A stretch of 64,000 bases of DNA, from NCBI GenBank assembly GCA_030054095.1, contig JASGCO010000010.1, positions 38,865 to 102,864 of the forward strand, given 5' to 3'. The notes beneath the pieces were generated by a model that had not been told where the DNA came from, did not search any database, and saw only the letters and a list, made by a program, of their open reading frames with translations. Made by a program: the position numbers and the translations under genes. The stretch comes from Sediminibacterium sp. (GTDB taxonomy: Bacteria; Bacteroidota; Bacteroidia; B-17B0; Aurantibacillaceae). Every line of letters starts with the position of its first letter. The stretch's first letter is position 1. This document shows positions 17,134 through 24,897 of the stretch, piece after piece.

Positions 17134-18354
17134 ATGATTAAACATTTACGTTTTAGGTGGTTTTATTTGTTAGCGGCATGTATAGGGCTTAATCCTGCAT
17201 TTGCACAGCAGATAACAGACACCAGCAGCGCCAGAGCCGATTGCGCCGAGGCGAAAAAAATTGTGGTAACCGGACCCCGGCGCATCGAGTATAAAAAAGC
17301 GCCTTCCGGAGGAGGAAAAAACGAAATACGGGTAAACGCATCCAATGGGGGGTACGCGTTTGAAAAAGAGCATAATAGCAGTTGGCATCAGCTTGCGTTT
17401 AAAGTAGATGGAAATTTATGTTTTACGATACGCCCTTTAAAAAAGGACGACGATTACGATTTTATGCTGTTTACGCAGCAGGACAGCAACGCCTGCGACT
17501 ACATCCGAAACAGTAAGCCCATACGGGCCAATATCTCACGCGATAAGGAAGAACTCGAAGGGATTACCGGATTGAAAGCCACGGCTACTTCAGAACTGAT
17601 TAAACAAGGTGTACGCGATGCTTATAGTAAAAGTTTACAGGTTAAAAAAGGCGACACTTACCTTTTAGCCATAGACAATGTATATGAACAGGGAGAAGGC
17701 TTTATACTTGATATTTTTTTCGAGAAGGCCGTAGTTTTAAAGGGACAGTTAGTGGATGAAAACAATAAAGGCTTGAAAGGAGAAGTACGGATTACCAATG
17801 CGGCTGGAGCCGAAGTGGCCAAAGCAGAAACCGATAGCCTGGGCCTGTACAAACTCAATGTCCTCTTACGCGAAAAGAATAAATACACCGTGCATTATTA
17901 CAGCCCCGATCATTTCTTTTTTACGCGGCAGTTTACCGTTGATGATACGCTGGTTACCCGACCACAGATTCAGTCATTAGCAACCCTTAAAAAGGGGAGT
18001 AAGCAAAGTGTGGGAGCCATTAATTTTTTCCCGGATCAGGATCTGTATGTAAAGGCGTCGGAACCCGCCCTTAAAAATCTGGTACGGATGTTAAAGACGA
18101 ATGAACGGCTTAAAATAAAAATCATAGGGCATACCAACGGATGCGGTCCGTCTAATTACAAAGGTGGAAGTAAGGGACTGTCAAAAGGCAGGGCGGAGGC
18201 TATAAAGCGGTTTTTGGAGGAGAATGGCATAGCGGTAAAAGAACGGGTAATCACCGACGGAAGAGATTGTCAGGATATGCTTTACCCGGAAAATGGCCCG
18301 CCCTGGCAACAGGAAGCCAACCGCAGGGTGGAGGTAGAGATTTTAGAAAATTAA
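17134..18354 (+). CDS. OmpA-family protein
   Basis: A 406-residue exported protein with a signal peptide ending near AFA (about residue 24). The middle has a beta-rich domain and a carboxypeptidase-regulatory-like/SdrD-like fold at about 205-275 (LKGQLVDENNKGLKGEV...SLGLYKL). The C-terminal 110 residues are an OmpA domain (KIKIIGHTNGCG, KGRAEAIKRFLEENGI, RRVEVEIL) that binds peptidoglycan. It is therefore likely an envelope anchor, as in the gliding/T9SS-related proteins of this phylum, but no specific partner can be named. Confidence 0.85.
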   Translation: MIKHLRFRWFYLLAACIGLNPAFAQQITDTSSARADCAEAKKIVVTGPRRIEYKKAPSGGGKNEIRVNASNGGYAFEKEHNSSWHQLAFKVDGNLCFTIRPLKKDDDYDFMLFTQQDSNACDYIRNSKPIRANISRDKEELEGITGLKATATSELIKQGVRDAYSKSLQVKKGDTYLLAIDNVYEQGEGFILDIFFEKAVVLKGQLVDENNKGLKGEVRITNAAGAEVAKAETDSLGLYKLNVLLREKNKYTVHYYSPDHFFFTRQFTVDDTLVTRPQIQSLATLKKGSKQSVGAINFFPDQDLYVKASEPALKNLVRMLKTNERLKIKIIGHTNGCGPSNYKGGSKGLSKGRAEAIKRFLEENGIAVKERVITDGRDCQDMLYPENGPPWQQEANRRVEVEILEN

Positions 18355-18369
18355 ACACTTTTAATTCTG

Positions 18370-18397
18370 TTGAAGCCAACAGTTTTTGCTATCTTTA
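18370..18397 (+). promoter_or_regulatory. Bacteroidota promoter of the Bax-inhibitor gene
   Basis: TTG at 18370-18372, 17 nt, then TATCTTTA at 18390-18397, about 20 nt before the ATG. Spacing and sequence match the -33 TTG / -7 TAnnTTTG consensus. Confidence 0.6.
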
Positions 18398-18416
18398 AGC
18401 AACAAAAATAAAACCT

Positions 18417-19130
18417 ATGGAAACGAATTACAGAAGTACAAACGTAAACAATATTGAATCTGCCACAGTAGTGAGTGATAACGCGGTACTGAAAGGCTCT
18501 TTTGCCTGGATGGCACTGGCCATGTTGTTAACCACACTTACAGCGCTTGGTTTTGCGAACAGTGAGTTTTTATTGTCCATGTTACTTTCTAACCGCATTG
18601 TATTTTATATTGTATTATTTGCCCCCCTCATTTTTGTATGGGTAATGGGTGCCCGTTTCGAAAAATTGTCTTTCGGCGCTTTAATAGGCCTTTTTGCGGC
18701 ATATTCCATTATCAATGGCGTAACGTTTAGCGTTATATTTCTGGTGTACAGTATTGGTTCTATCGTAAAAGTATTCCTAAGTACCAGTGCCTTGTTTGCT
18801 ATAATGGCCATTGCCGGTTACACAACTAAAACTGACTTAACCAAGCTTGGTAATATCTTAATGATTGGCGTTATCGGTATTGTAATTGCATCTTTAATTA
18901 ATTTTTTTACAAAAAGCGAAACAGCGGATTACATCATTTCTATTTTAGGAGTTATCATCTTTACCGGATTAACTGCTTACGATGTACAAAAAATTAAAAA
19001 CATGGGGCAACAGGTTGGTTTCGACGGCACCTTAACCCGCAAGTTAAGTGTTATGGGCGCATTAACTCTTTACCTCGATTTCATTAACCTGTTCTTATTT
19101 TTATTACGCCTGTTCGGCGATCGTAAATAA
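18417..19130 (+). CDS. Bax inhibitor-1/YccA-family membrane protein
   Basis: A 237-residue inner-membrane protein with seven predicted hydrophobic helices. The family motif around ILGVIIFTGLTAYDVQKIK and the short C-terminal tail ending LRLFGDRK are characteristic of the BI-1/YccA family, some members of which act as pH-sensitive Ca2+ leak channels or modulate FtsH. It has its own TTG/TATCTTTA promoter and a downstream bidirectional terminator, so it is likely monocistronic. Confidence 0.92.
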   Translation: METNYRSTNVNNIESATVVSDNAVLKGSFAWMALAMLLTTLTALGFANSEFLLSMLLSNRIVFYIVLFAPLIFVWVMGARFEKLSFGALIGLFAAYSIINGVTFSVIFLVYSIGSIVKVFLSTSALFAIMAIAGYTTKTDLTKLGNILMIGVIGIVIASLINFFTKSETADYIISILGVIIFTGLTAYDVQKIKNMGQQVGFDGTLTRKLSVMGALTLYLDFINLFLFLLRLFGDRK

Positions 19131-19154
19131 TAATACACGAATCATTTTAAAAAC

Positions 19155-19188
19155 AAAAACCCCTGAACCATTTAGCTCAGGGGTTTTT
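19155..19188. terminator. Bidirectional terminator
   Basis: AAAAACCCCTGA (19155-19166) and TCAGGGGTTTTT (19177-19188) form a 12-bp perfect stem. It lies between the convergent Bax-inhibitor gene and the 19208-20067 gene pair, and is T-flanked on both strands. Confidence 0.9.
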
Positions 19189-19207
19189 AATTTACGTGAA
19201 ATTCAGT

Positions 19208-19633
19208 TTAAGATGGTTCATTTTTGAAAATACATTCTTTGGGACATAGTTTTTTTAGACTTTTACTTTTAATGCAGTCTTTTATATAAGCTGCTATGTC
19301 TTTATACGCTTCTTTTGAAAGATTATCTATTCCATCTCCACCGGTCTTAGGATAAATTCTGCCAAGGTATATCGAATCCAAATCAACCATAACCACGCTG
19401 ATGCAACGATAAGAACCGCTTTTTCCTTTATTCATGCTACTGTTCATTATCCGGAATTTATTTAAGCTATATTTTCCGGCAATGTTTTGTATAATATCCC
19501 GAGTCAAGTGCAATTCCTGTACGTTTTTGTCATTAAAGTAACTGCACACATCTTTTAAGATGTTTGAGTATGAGTTGTTTTTTTGAAGTTCCTTTATATT
19601 ATCCTCAAATTGAGGCGTACAATAAACGGTCAT
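19208..19633 (-). CDS. RelE/HigB-like toxin candidate
   Basis: A 141-residue protein that I place in the RelE/ParE superfamily from its layout. It opens with a short strand, has helices at about 10-35, then KFRIMNSSMNKGKSGSYR and YLGRIYPKTGG, which mirrors the KiRi...GKSGGyR and iyxKs pattern of HigB/RelE mRNA interferases, and ends with a helix (EAYKDIAAYIKDCIK). The Lys, Arg and Tyr residues in these segments are the usual active-site types. It overlaps the upstream gene by 4 nt, a normal arrangement for toxin-antitoxin pairs. Experimental toxicity is unproven, and a general RNA-binding enzyme remains possible. Confidence 0.6.
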   Translation of the reverse strand: MTVYCTPQFEDNIKELQKNNSYSNILKDVCSYFNDKNVQELHLTRDIIQNIAGKYSLNKFRIMNSSMNKGKSGSYRCISVVMVDLDSIYLGRIYPKTGGDGIDNLSKEAYKDIAAYIKDCIKSKSLKKLCPKECIFKNEPS

Positions 19634-20067
19634 TTTTTAGCCGCCAAAATTGTTTCCGAGATAATTTGCTGCATTTCTTCATCCCCTTCCAAATCAAGAC
19701 TAACATTACGGTCGTGCAAAAGTTCTTTAAGGTAATTATTTTCAGTCTTTATAGTATTGTAAGTGGTTTTTACTCCCGGATATAAATTTGATTTCCGAAC
19801 AGAAATTAAAATTTTAGAGATGATGGTAGTTAGAGCTTTAATCCCCGCAGGTGCTTTTTCTGACTTTTTAAAACCTTCGGCATCTCTCTCCAACTCAAAG
19901 CTAATAGTTAAAAGTAGAGCATGCAGGTCGCATAAAAGTTTATTCAACTGATTCATCCGATCTAATAAATCATCAACTTCTTCCTGCCAGGAATACTCTG
20001 ATTTATACATTTTTTCCGATTTTTTCTTAGCGGAATCAATTTTTAATTCAATTGTTTCGGCACTCAT
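19630..20067 (-). CDS. Hypothetical helical protein, putative partner of the RelE-like protein
   Basis: A protein of 145 residues that I do not recognise, rich in Lys, Glu, Leu and Ser. Predicted long helices run from about 5-60 (WQEEVDDLLDRMNQLNKLL) and 75-145. There is no visible helix-turn-helix, unlike most antitoxins, and no signal peptide. The ATG at 20067 is preferred because a TTG-N20-TATCTTTA promoter (20115-20145, minus strand) overlaps the longer frame. The last bases overlap the RelE-like start by 4 nt, so the two are co-translated. It would be the antitoxin if the pair is a toxin-antitoxin module. Confidence 0.6.
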   Translation of the reverse strand: MSAETIELKIDSAKKKSEKMYKSEYSWQEEVDDLLDRMNQLNKLLCDLHALLLTISFELERDAEGFKKSEKAPAGIKALTTIISKILISVRKSNLYPGVKTTYNTIKTENNYLKELLHDRNVSLDLEGDEEMQQIISETILAAKK

Positions 20068-20114
20068 GGTATTAGAGGTATTTGGTGTTGAAAATTCACA
20101 AGTGAATCTAGTAT

Positions 20115-20145
20115 TAAAGATACAACCGTATTGTTGATTTGGCAA
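20115..20145 (-). promoter_or_regulatory. Bacteroidota promoter of the putative toxin-antitoxin pair
   Basis: On the minus strand TTG (20143-20145), a 20-nt spacer and TATCTTTA (20115-20122) match the -33/-7 consensus. It lies 47 nt before the chosen ATG at 20067 and supports that start. Confidence 0.6.
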
Positions 20146-20202
20146 AAAATTGTATTTATTTTAACAAAAACGGATTTAGTATTCTTTTATGAATCATCCT
20201 AC

Positions 20203-20784
20203 CTACCGTAAATGCCGCCCCATTTGTGTTACCTGTTCCAGCCAGCGTTTACGCTTTGTTTCATCTGCGCCTTTTACCGAACCAATGTAACTTACCCGCA
20301 CCGGTTTAACACCACAAAACTGAAGTGTAGATCTTTTCAGTTGATTCACGCTGGGCTTACCGAACGCCAAACTATAAAACCAGCCGGGTTGATCGAGCGT
20401 AGTAATAATATGAGCGCTTTTGCCACTCAGTAATTTTTTCCAGAAAACTTTACCCTGCTCAAACTTAAACGCGAGCCCCGGTAAAAACACACGGTCAATA
20501 AATCCTTTGGCAATAGCCGGTAACCCTCCCCACCATACCGGGTGCACCCACACCAAATGATGGGCCCATTGTATATTGTCCCAGGCGGTCTTTAAATCCG
20601 GTTCCCATTCCATGCGCTGAGCGTAACCATACTGAAGGTTCGGATCAAAAGCCAGTTCAGCAATTACAATTTCTTTAACCTGCGCGCCGGCTAGTAAAGC
20701 CCCCGCTTTATAAGCTTTAGCCAGTTCGGTATTAAACGAATCGGTATTCGGGTGAGCATTAATAATCAGGATGTTCTGTTTCAT
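20203..20784 (-). CDS. NAD(P)H-dependent oxidoreductase, flavodoxin-like fold
   Basis: A 193-residue enzyme of the KefF/MdaB quinone-reductase group. The flavodoxin-like start ILIINAHPNTDSFN places FMN/FAD binding near the N-terminus, and HLVWVHPVWWGGLPAIAKG is the conserved segment of the family (about 75-95). It probably reduces quinones in the cytoplasm with NAD(P)H. The start at 20784 is the ATG that gives the canonical N-terminus; upstream codons add unlike sequence. GC-rich repeat copy B lies just upstream. Confidence 0.88.
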   Translation of the reverse strand: MKQNILIINAHPNTDSFNTELAKAYKAGALLAGAQVKEIVIAELAFDPNLQYGYAQRMEWEPDLKTAWDNIQWAHHLVWVHPVWWGGLPAIAKGFIDRVFLPGLAFKFEQGKVFWKKLLSGKSAHIITTLDQPGWFYSLAFGKPSVNQLKRSTLQFCGVKPVRVSYIGSVKGADETKRKRWLEQVTQMGRHLR

Positions 20785-21097
20785 TTTTTTAAACAAAATT
20801 GCAGCATTGCGCTTCAGGTGTATAGGACAAATGTCTAAAAAGCAATCAGGCCGTGTCCCCAACACAACATAAAAAATTTACAATTGATAAATTGTCAATT
20901 GACAATTAAAAAACACGGATACCTGTTGGTTGGGGTCGGGCCATACGCTATAGCTTGCTGGCGCGTTGCGGCATCGCATCCGTGTGCGTGGGCTTCCTGC
21001 GGGCGCCGCCGCCACGGTGCGCTGACTCGCAACGCCCTGCGCAAGGCTGCCGCTGCTGTCCCTCACGGATGGGGTTCCTGCAAAGAATAAGATTAAT
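20785..21097. other. 313-nt intergenic region
   Basis: It holds an 18-bp palindrome AATTGTCAATTGACAATT (20890-20907), nearby repeats of CAATTG, and GC-rich repeat copy B (20925-21076). There is no supported gene; open frames here are in the repeat. Confidence 0.6.
20925..21076 (-). repeat. GC-rich structured intergenic repeat, copy B
   Basis: Read on the minus strand it begins AACCCCATCCGTGAGGGA, continues CAGCAGCGGCAGCC and carries GCTATAGCG near its 3' end (plus-strand 20946-20953). It shares the 5' and 3' cores with copy C (23673-23864) and copy A. It is markedly GC-rich relative to the flanking genes. Confidence 0.65.
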
Positions 21098-21562
21098 CTA
21101 AAAATAAAATGAGGCGCTAAGGTGATGGATATTTCGTAGTACGGTAGTGGTCCAGTCCTTATCGTTTTCATCAATTACCAAAACATTAAAATGGTAACGT
21201 TCAGCTTCTGTTCTTACACCTTCCGAATCGTCAATGTGCAAATCAATATTAAACATGGGCGGGTATTTTGAACACGACAAGCGATAGTTTTTAAGTTTCT
21301 GATCATGTATCGGTTTATTATATATGCCATCCAAACGCAAACCATGCATAAGAAAATTCAACCGTATTTTAGCGGGACTACGAAACGAAGAGGTATAAAT
21401 GTAAATCTGGTGCCCCTCTGAACGTAGTGCTCTAAAAAGGGAAACGGTTCCTGCCCGTAAAGGTTCTGTGCCCAGTAATCTATGAAATAACCCTTGCGGT
21501 TCAACGTCAAACCGTTTTGTTCCAGGAATAAGTAAATCATCAAGATCAAAGGATAGTTTCAT
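21098..21562 (-). CDS. HAD-like hydrolase
   Basis: A 154-residue protein with the HAD motif I pattern DLDDLL (Asp6 and Asp8), motif II Thr/Ser in IYIYTSS (about residues 48-54), and an IDDSEGV motif near 113. This fits a haloacid-dehalogenase-type phosphatase or nucleotidase, but the substrate is unknown. The motif I spacing is compact and the cap domain is minimal. The ATG at 21562 puts motif I at the N-terminus as usual; a start 48 nt upstream adds no family sequence. Confidence 0.7.
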   Translation of the reverse strand: MKLSFDLDDLLIPGTKRFDVEPQGLFHRLLGTEPLRAGTVSLFRALRSEGHQIYIYTSSFRSPAKIRLNFLMHGLRLDGIYNKPIHDQKLKNYRLSCSKYPPMFNIDLHIDDSEGVRTEAERYHFNVLVIDENDKDWTTTVLRNIHHLSASFYF

Positions 21563-21714
21563 GTTACTGTTTTGTGACACGTAAGTATTTAACGTTTCAC
21601 TTACATACAAAGGTACCGAAAGCAGTAATAATCGGGTAAGCCAGACAGCATGGTATAATTGAAAATAGGATTATTTAACGGTTTAAAGTCGTGTTTCTAA
21701 TTATTCAGGAACCG

Positions 21715-22461
21715 TTATTTTAGTTCTACTTTCCAACTTTTGGTAACCACCTCATTTCCTTCAGTATCAAAGTAGGAACTCATTTTTATAAACCAGAACA
21801 AAGTCAACCGTTTGTCTCTTGCTTGCCAGACAAAAGTATTTGGGGAGTAAAAAGCTTTAAGCGCGCTTTCTTTGGAATGTTTTTTTTCAAAATGGTACTT
21901 CTCTTTTTTTTGATCATAGTAAACTGTATCATTTTCAAATAAGCGAATATCTTTAATGGTATATGTTTCAAAATAGCCCCAATTGGTTTTCTGTTTTTTA
22001 CCAGAGGGAATGTTTTCAATGCGATGTAAGCACTTTTCAGATACATTTATTCCTGATAAATATGGGAATCTTTTAATCGAGTCGGTAATTTGAGGCAGTT
22101 GTGCTATTGGAAATGCTCTGTTTGGTGCCTGAAAGAGTGTTCTGTCAGCACCTAAGTGTATTTTTAGTAAATCATAAGTTTTATTATCTCTGCTCCCAAA
22201 ACCACTGCTAATAACTATTACGGTGTCACTCATTTTATGAAAGTAAACACAAATGATGCTATCAGTATGCTCTTGCCCTCTGACCTCAAGCACAATGGCT
22301 AACAATAGTAGAAGATTGATTGCTGCCTTATGAAAATATGAAAAATTTAAAGAGTGCAAATTGACGACCTTAAAGTTAGAAAATGTATGATTCCTAACTC
22401 CAAAATGGATACACTCTTCTCCAAAACATTTAACCAACTTTTCCTTTTCAAAAAAATACAT
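21715..22461 (-). CDS. Hypothetical exported protein
   Basis: I do not recognise this protein. The listed frame starts at 22461, but that ATG coincides with the TATCTTTA box of the divergent prfB gene. A TAACTTTA box within the frame (minus strand, 22371-22378) hints that the real start lies further in, possibly a TTG or GTG near residues 30-35. From there a hydrophobic stretch (INLLLLLAIVL) ending near GQ would be a signal peptide. The rest, about 185 residues, is beta-rich and has no known motif. Conserved-looking blocks include EKCLHRIENIPSG and TLFWFIKMSSYF. Confidence 0.55.
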   Translation of the reverse strand: MYFFEKEKLVKCFGEECIHFGVRNHTFSNFKVVNLHSLNFSYFHKAAINLLLLLAIVLEVRGQEHTDSIICVYFHKMSDTVIVISSGFGSRDNKTYDLLKIHLGADRTLFQAPNRAFPIAQLPQITDSIKRFPYLSGINVSEKCLHRIENIPSGKKQKTNWGYFETYTIKDIRLFENDTVYYDQKKEKYHFEKKHSKESALKAFYSPNTFVWQARDKRLTLFWFIKMSSYFDTEGNEVVTKSWKVELK

Positions 22462-22468
22462 ATCTTTA
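22461..22468 (+). promoter_or_regulatory. Bacteroidota -7 box before prfB
   Basis: TATCTTTA lies 7 nt before the prfB ATG at 22476 and overlaps the ATG of the divergent frame. No TTG is seen at the usual spacing. Confidence 0.45.
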
Positions 22469-22475
22469 CAGCCTT

Positions 22476-23568
22476 ATGTTTACAACAGATCAATTAAAAG
22501 ATGTTTTGGATCGCCATGCGGCGTTAAGGGGGTTTCTTTGACTACGATCGTAAGAAAGGCGAGTTAGAGCAACTCGAAGAAAAAACGATAGACCCTAATT
22601 TTTGGAATGATCCTAAAAAAGCGGAACAGGTTTTAAACGAAGTAAAATCGAAAAAAGTCTGGATTACCGCTTACGATGATTTAACCCGTTCGGTGGACGA
22701 CCTGAGCACGCTATACGATTTTTTTAAATCGGGCGATGCAACAGAGAAAGAAACTCAGGAACAGTTTGACGCAACATATAAACTACTCGAAAATATTGAG
22801 TTTAAAAACATGCTGCGCAGCGATGAAGATAAGCTGAACTGTGTGTTGCAGATTAACGCGGGCGCAGGCGGAACCGAAAGTTGCGACTGGGCCAGTATTT
22901 TAATGCGCATGTACCTGATGTGGGCCGAGAAACAAGGATTTAAGGTTAGTGAACTCGATTACAATCAGGGCGACGTAGCGGGTATTAAATCGGTATCCCT
23001 GCAAATTGAAGGCGAGTTCGCCTATGGTTACCTCAAAGGTGAAAATGGCGTGCACCGTTTGGTGCGTATCAGTCCGTTTGATGCCAATGCCAAGCGCCAT
23101 ACAAGTTTTGCTTCGGTGTATGTGTACCCGATTGTGGACGATACCATTGAAATTGATATAAAACCAGCCGATCTGGAAGTAACCACCTCGCGAAGCGGGG
23201 GTGCGGGCGGACAGAACGTAAACAAGGTGGAAACCAAAGTGCAGATGCTGCATAAACCTACCGGAATTGTAGTGGTCTGCCAGATTGAACGTTCGCAGCA
23301 TGGTAACCGTGAACGCGCGTTACAAATGTTACGCTCGCAGTTATACGAACTGGAAATGCGCAAGCGTAATGAAACGAAACAAGCGGTGGAAGACGGAAAG
23401 ATGAAGATAGAGTGGGGGTCGCAAATCCGTAGTTACGTGTTGCATCCTTATAAAATGGTGAACGATCATCGTACCGAATTAAAAATTACGGACGCGGAAG
23501 GGGTGCTGGATGGTGACCTGGACGAACTGATTAAAAACTACCTGATGAGTTCATCGGGAAAAGCCTGA
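22476..23568 (+). CDS. prfB: Peptide chain release factor 2 with programmed +1 frameshift
   Basis: RF2 terminates at UGA and UAA and releases peptides through the GGQ loop, seen here as [12 protein letters not shown]. The stop-codon-recognition motif SPF is present in RISPFDANA, which identifies RF2 rather than RF1. The first 21 codons (from ATG 22476) end in an in-frame TGA at 22539-22541. The context AGGGGG-TTT-CTT-TGA-C contains the internal Shine-Dalgarno-like sequence and CTT slip codon of the known RF2 frameshift site. Skipping T22539 joins the two frames into a 363-residue product. RF2 shortage favours the shift, so expression is autoregulated. Gene callers would give a truncated start at about 22693. 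Confidence 0.95.
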
Positions 23569-23577
23569 TACATTTTT

Positions 23578-23681
23578 TTATTGCTTAGTGGTATTCTTTT
23601 TTGTAAAGGGCGCACCATCACTATACGTGTAAAAGTCACGCATCATTTTATTTAAAACAATAGAGGTTCCGGAACCCATCG
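23578..23681 (-). pseudogene. Possible remnant of a short protein-coding gene
   Basis: On the minus strand, about 34 codons ending at a TAA at 23578-23580 read like ordinary protein (NPYAMGSGTSIVLNKMMRDF, then YTYSDGAPF) with no stop. They begin where the GC-rich repeat starts, and no matching start lies beyond it. I do not recognise the protein. Either a gene was cut by repeat insertion or this is part of the repeat itself. Confidence 0.3.
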
Positions 23682-23864
23682 CATAGGGATTGAAGCGGCA
23701 GCCCTGCACGGGCGTTTGCGTGATTTTGCGCTGGCGAGGCGGCGACCTCAGAAGCCTCCGCAGCCGCTGCAAAAGCCGCAAAGGACGGGCAGGCTATAGC
23801 GAAAAGCCCGGCCACGGAGCGCGGGATTACCTTTTCCAAAGTAGCGAACTTTGGAAAAGGTAAT
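23673..23864 (+). repeat. GC-rich structured intergenic repeat, copy C
   Basis: It begins AACCCATCGCATAGGGATTG followed by AAGCGGCAGCC, and carries GGCTATAGCGAAAAGCCCGG at 23792-23811. It ends in a 17-bp perfect hairpin (23826-23842 with 23848-23864, loop AGCGA). A 12-bp palindrome GGTTCCGGAACC (23665-23676) sits at its 5' edge. Copies A and B share the two cores but not the middle. It follows prfB in the same orientation. Confidence 0.65.
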
Positions 23865-23921
23865 TTGGGTTGAAACGTGGATGCGCCTGAAAAACAAAAG
23901 CGCATGTTTTCTGAGATACTA

Positions 23922-24086
23922 AGAGCCTGTTTAAATTTTATCTGATTTCTTTGTTATGCATCTTTTTGGCTCATTCTTCGTTGGATTTTTCGACATAGTT
24001 AGCCCCAACTATGACTACAAAATCCGCCTCAACTGAGCCCAAAATCTGCTATAACAAATTCATGATATAAATTTTAAACAGGCTCT
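23922..24086. mobile_element. MITE-like palindrome (165 bp)
   Basis: The two ends are near-perfect inverted repeats starting AGAGCCTGTTTAAA; the similarity continues inward with mismatches. A central inverted repeat (TAGTTAGCCCC/GGGGCTAACTA-like) completes a long hairpin. A possible TAA target-site duplication flanks it (23920-23922 and 24086-24088). There is no coding capacity, so it needs a transposase in trans. The stop codon of the adjacent nitrilase gene straddles its right end. Confidence 0.75.
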
Positions 24087-24891
24087 AAAGCGCTATATCA
24101 AATGTGTCGGCATCAAGGCCAGCTGGAAACGCTTTCCGGAAATCGTCTAAATGGGTTTTTTGGAGCGTAGCTGTAAAAACGCCGCTTTGGTATTCGGGTG
24201 CTTCGAGTAGTATTTCGCCGCGTGGATCAACAATAAGGCTGTCACCACTGTGATTTACACCATTCCCGTCTTTGCCGCAACGGTTTACGCCAATAACATA
24301 ACACTGGTTTTCGATGGCGCGGGCAATGAGGAGTTGTCGCCAGGGATAACGCCTCACTTCGGGCCAGTTGGCTACATATAATAATACATCGTATTCGGCT
24401 TGCACCTGCTGGCTTTCTGTTTTCTGAAAACGGTTACGGCTCCAAACCGGGAAACGTAAATCGTAGCAAATTTGCGGGCAAAATTGAAAATGTTTCCATG
24501 TGGTAATGAGCCGTTGAGCACCCGCCGTATAATGCAAGTGTTCTTGCCCCATTCGAAACAAGTGGCGTTTATTGTACGCGTGATAGGTTCCATCAGGTAG
24601 CACCCAAAACAGGCGATTGTAATAATTGCCATTTTCATTAACCGCCACACTTCCGGTAATCACAGCCTGTTTAGCGGCTGCAGTCACACGCAGCCATTTC
24701 AATGTGAGTTCCTGCTCCACGGCTTCCGCCAGGCGCTCGGGCTGCATGGTAAATCCGGTGGTAAACATTTCGGGTAATACAATCACATCGGTTTGTCCGG
24801 CTTGCAAGGGTACGAGCAGTCTTTCCATCTGCCGGTAATTTTCGGCAGGCGATTCCCAGATAAGATCGGTTTGAACCAGGCTAATATTCAT
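24085..24891 (-). CDS. Nitrilase-superfamily amidohydrolase (omega-amidase-like)
   Basis: A 268-residue cytoplasmic hydrolase with the catalytic triad of the carbon-nitrogen hydrolase family: Glu41 (LPEMF), Lys108 (NKRH) and Cys142 (ICYDLRFP). The pattern fits omega-amidases/YafV, which hydrolyse alpha-ketoglutaramate and related amides in metabolite repair. The TAG stop (24085-24087) includes the last base of the MITE-like palindrome, so the C-terminus may have been set by that insertion. It is 6 nt downstream of the aldehyde dehydrogenase gene on the same strand and probably shares its transcript. Confidence 0.9.
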   Translation of the reverse strand: MNISLVQTDLIWESPAENYRQMERLLVPLQAGQTDVIVLPEMFTTGFTMQPERLAEAVEQELTLKWLRVTAAAKQAVITGSVAVNENGNYYNRLFWVLPDGTYHAYNKRHLFRMGQEHLHYTAGAQRLITTWKHFQFCPQICYDLRFPVWSRNRFQKTESQQVQAEYDVLLYVANWPEVRRYPWRQLLIARAIENQCYVIGVNRCGKDGNGVNHSGDSLIVDPRGEILLEAPEYQSGVFTATLQKTHLDDFRKAFPAGLDADTFDIAL

Positions 24892-24897
24892 GTGTGT

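Larger units (their letters stand above)
23569..24084. other. 516-nt intergenic region rich in repeats
   Basis: The stretch holds a possible gene remnant on the minus strand (23578-23681), the GC-rich structured repeat copy C (23673-23864) and a MITE-like palindrome (23922-24086). I found no intact gene. Confidence 0.65.

Noticed and set aside
20884..21090. Open frames across GC-rich repeat copy B
   Set aside because: They read through a repeat shared with copies A and C, show no protein-like composition and have no plausible start context.
23682..23905. Minus-strand open frames across repeat copy C
   Set aside because: They lie entirely in the structured repeat and its terminal hairpin; the Ala/Ser-rich text is a by-product of GC-rich sequence.
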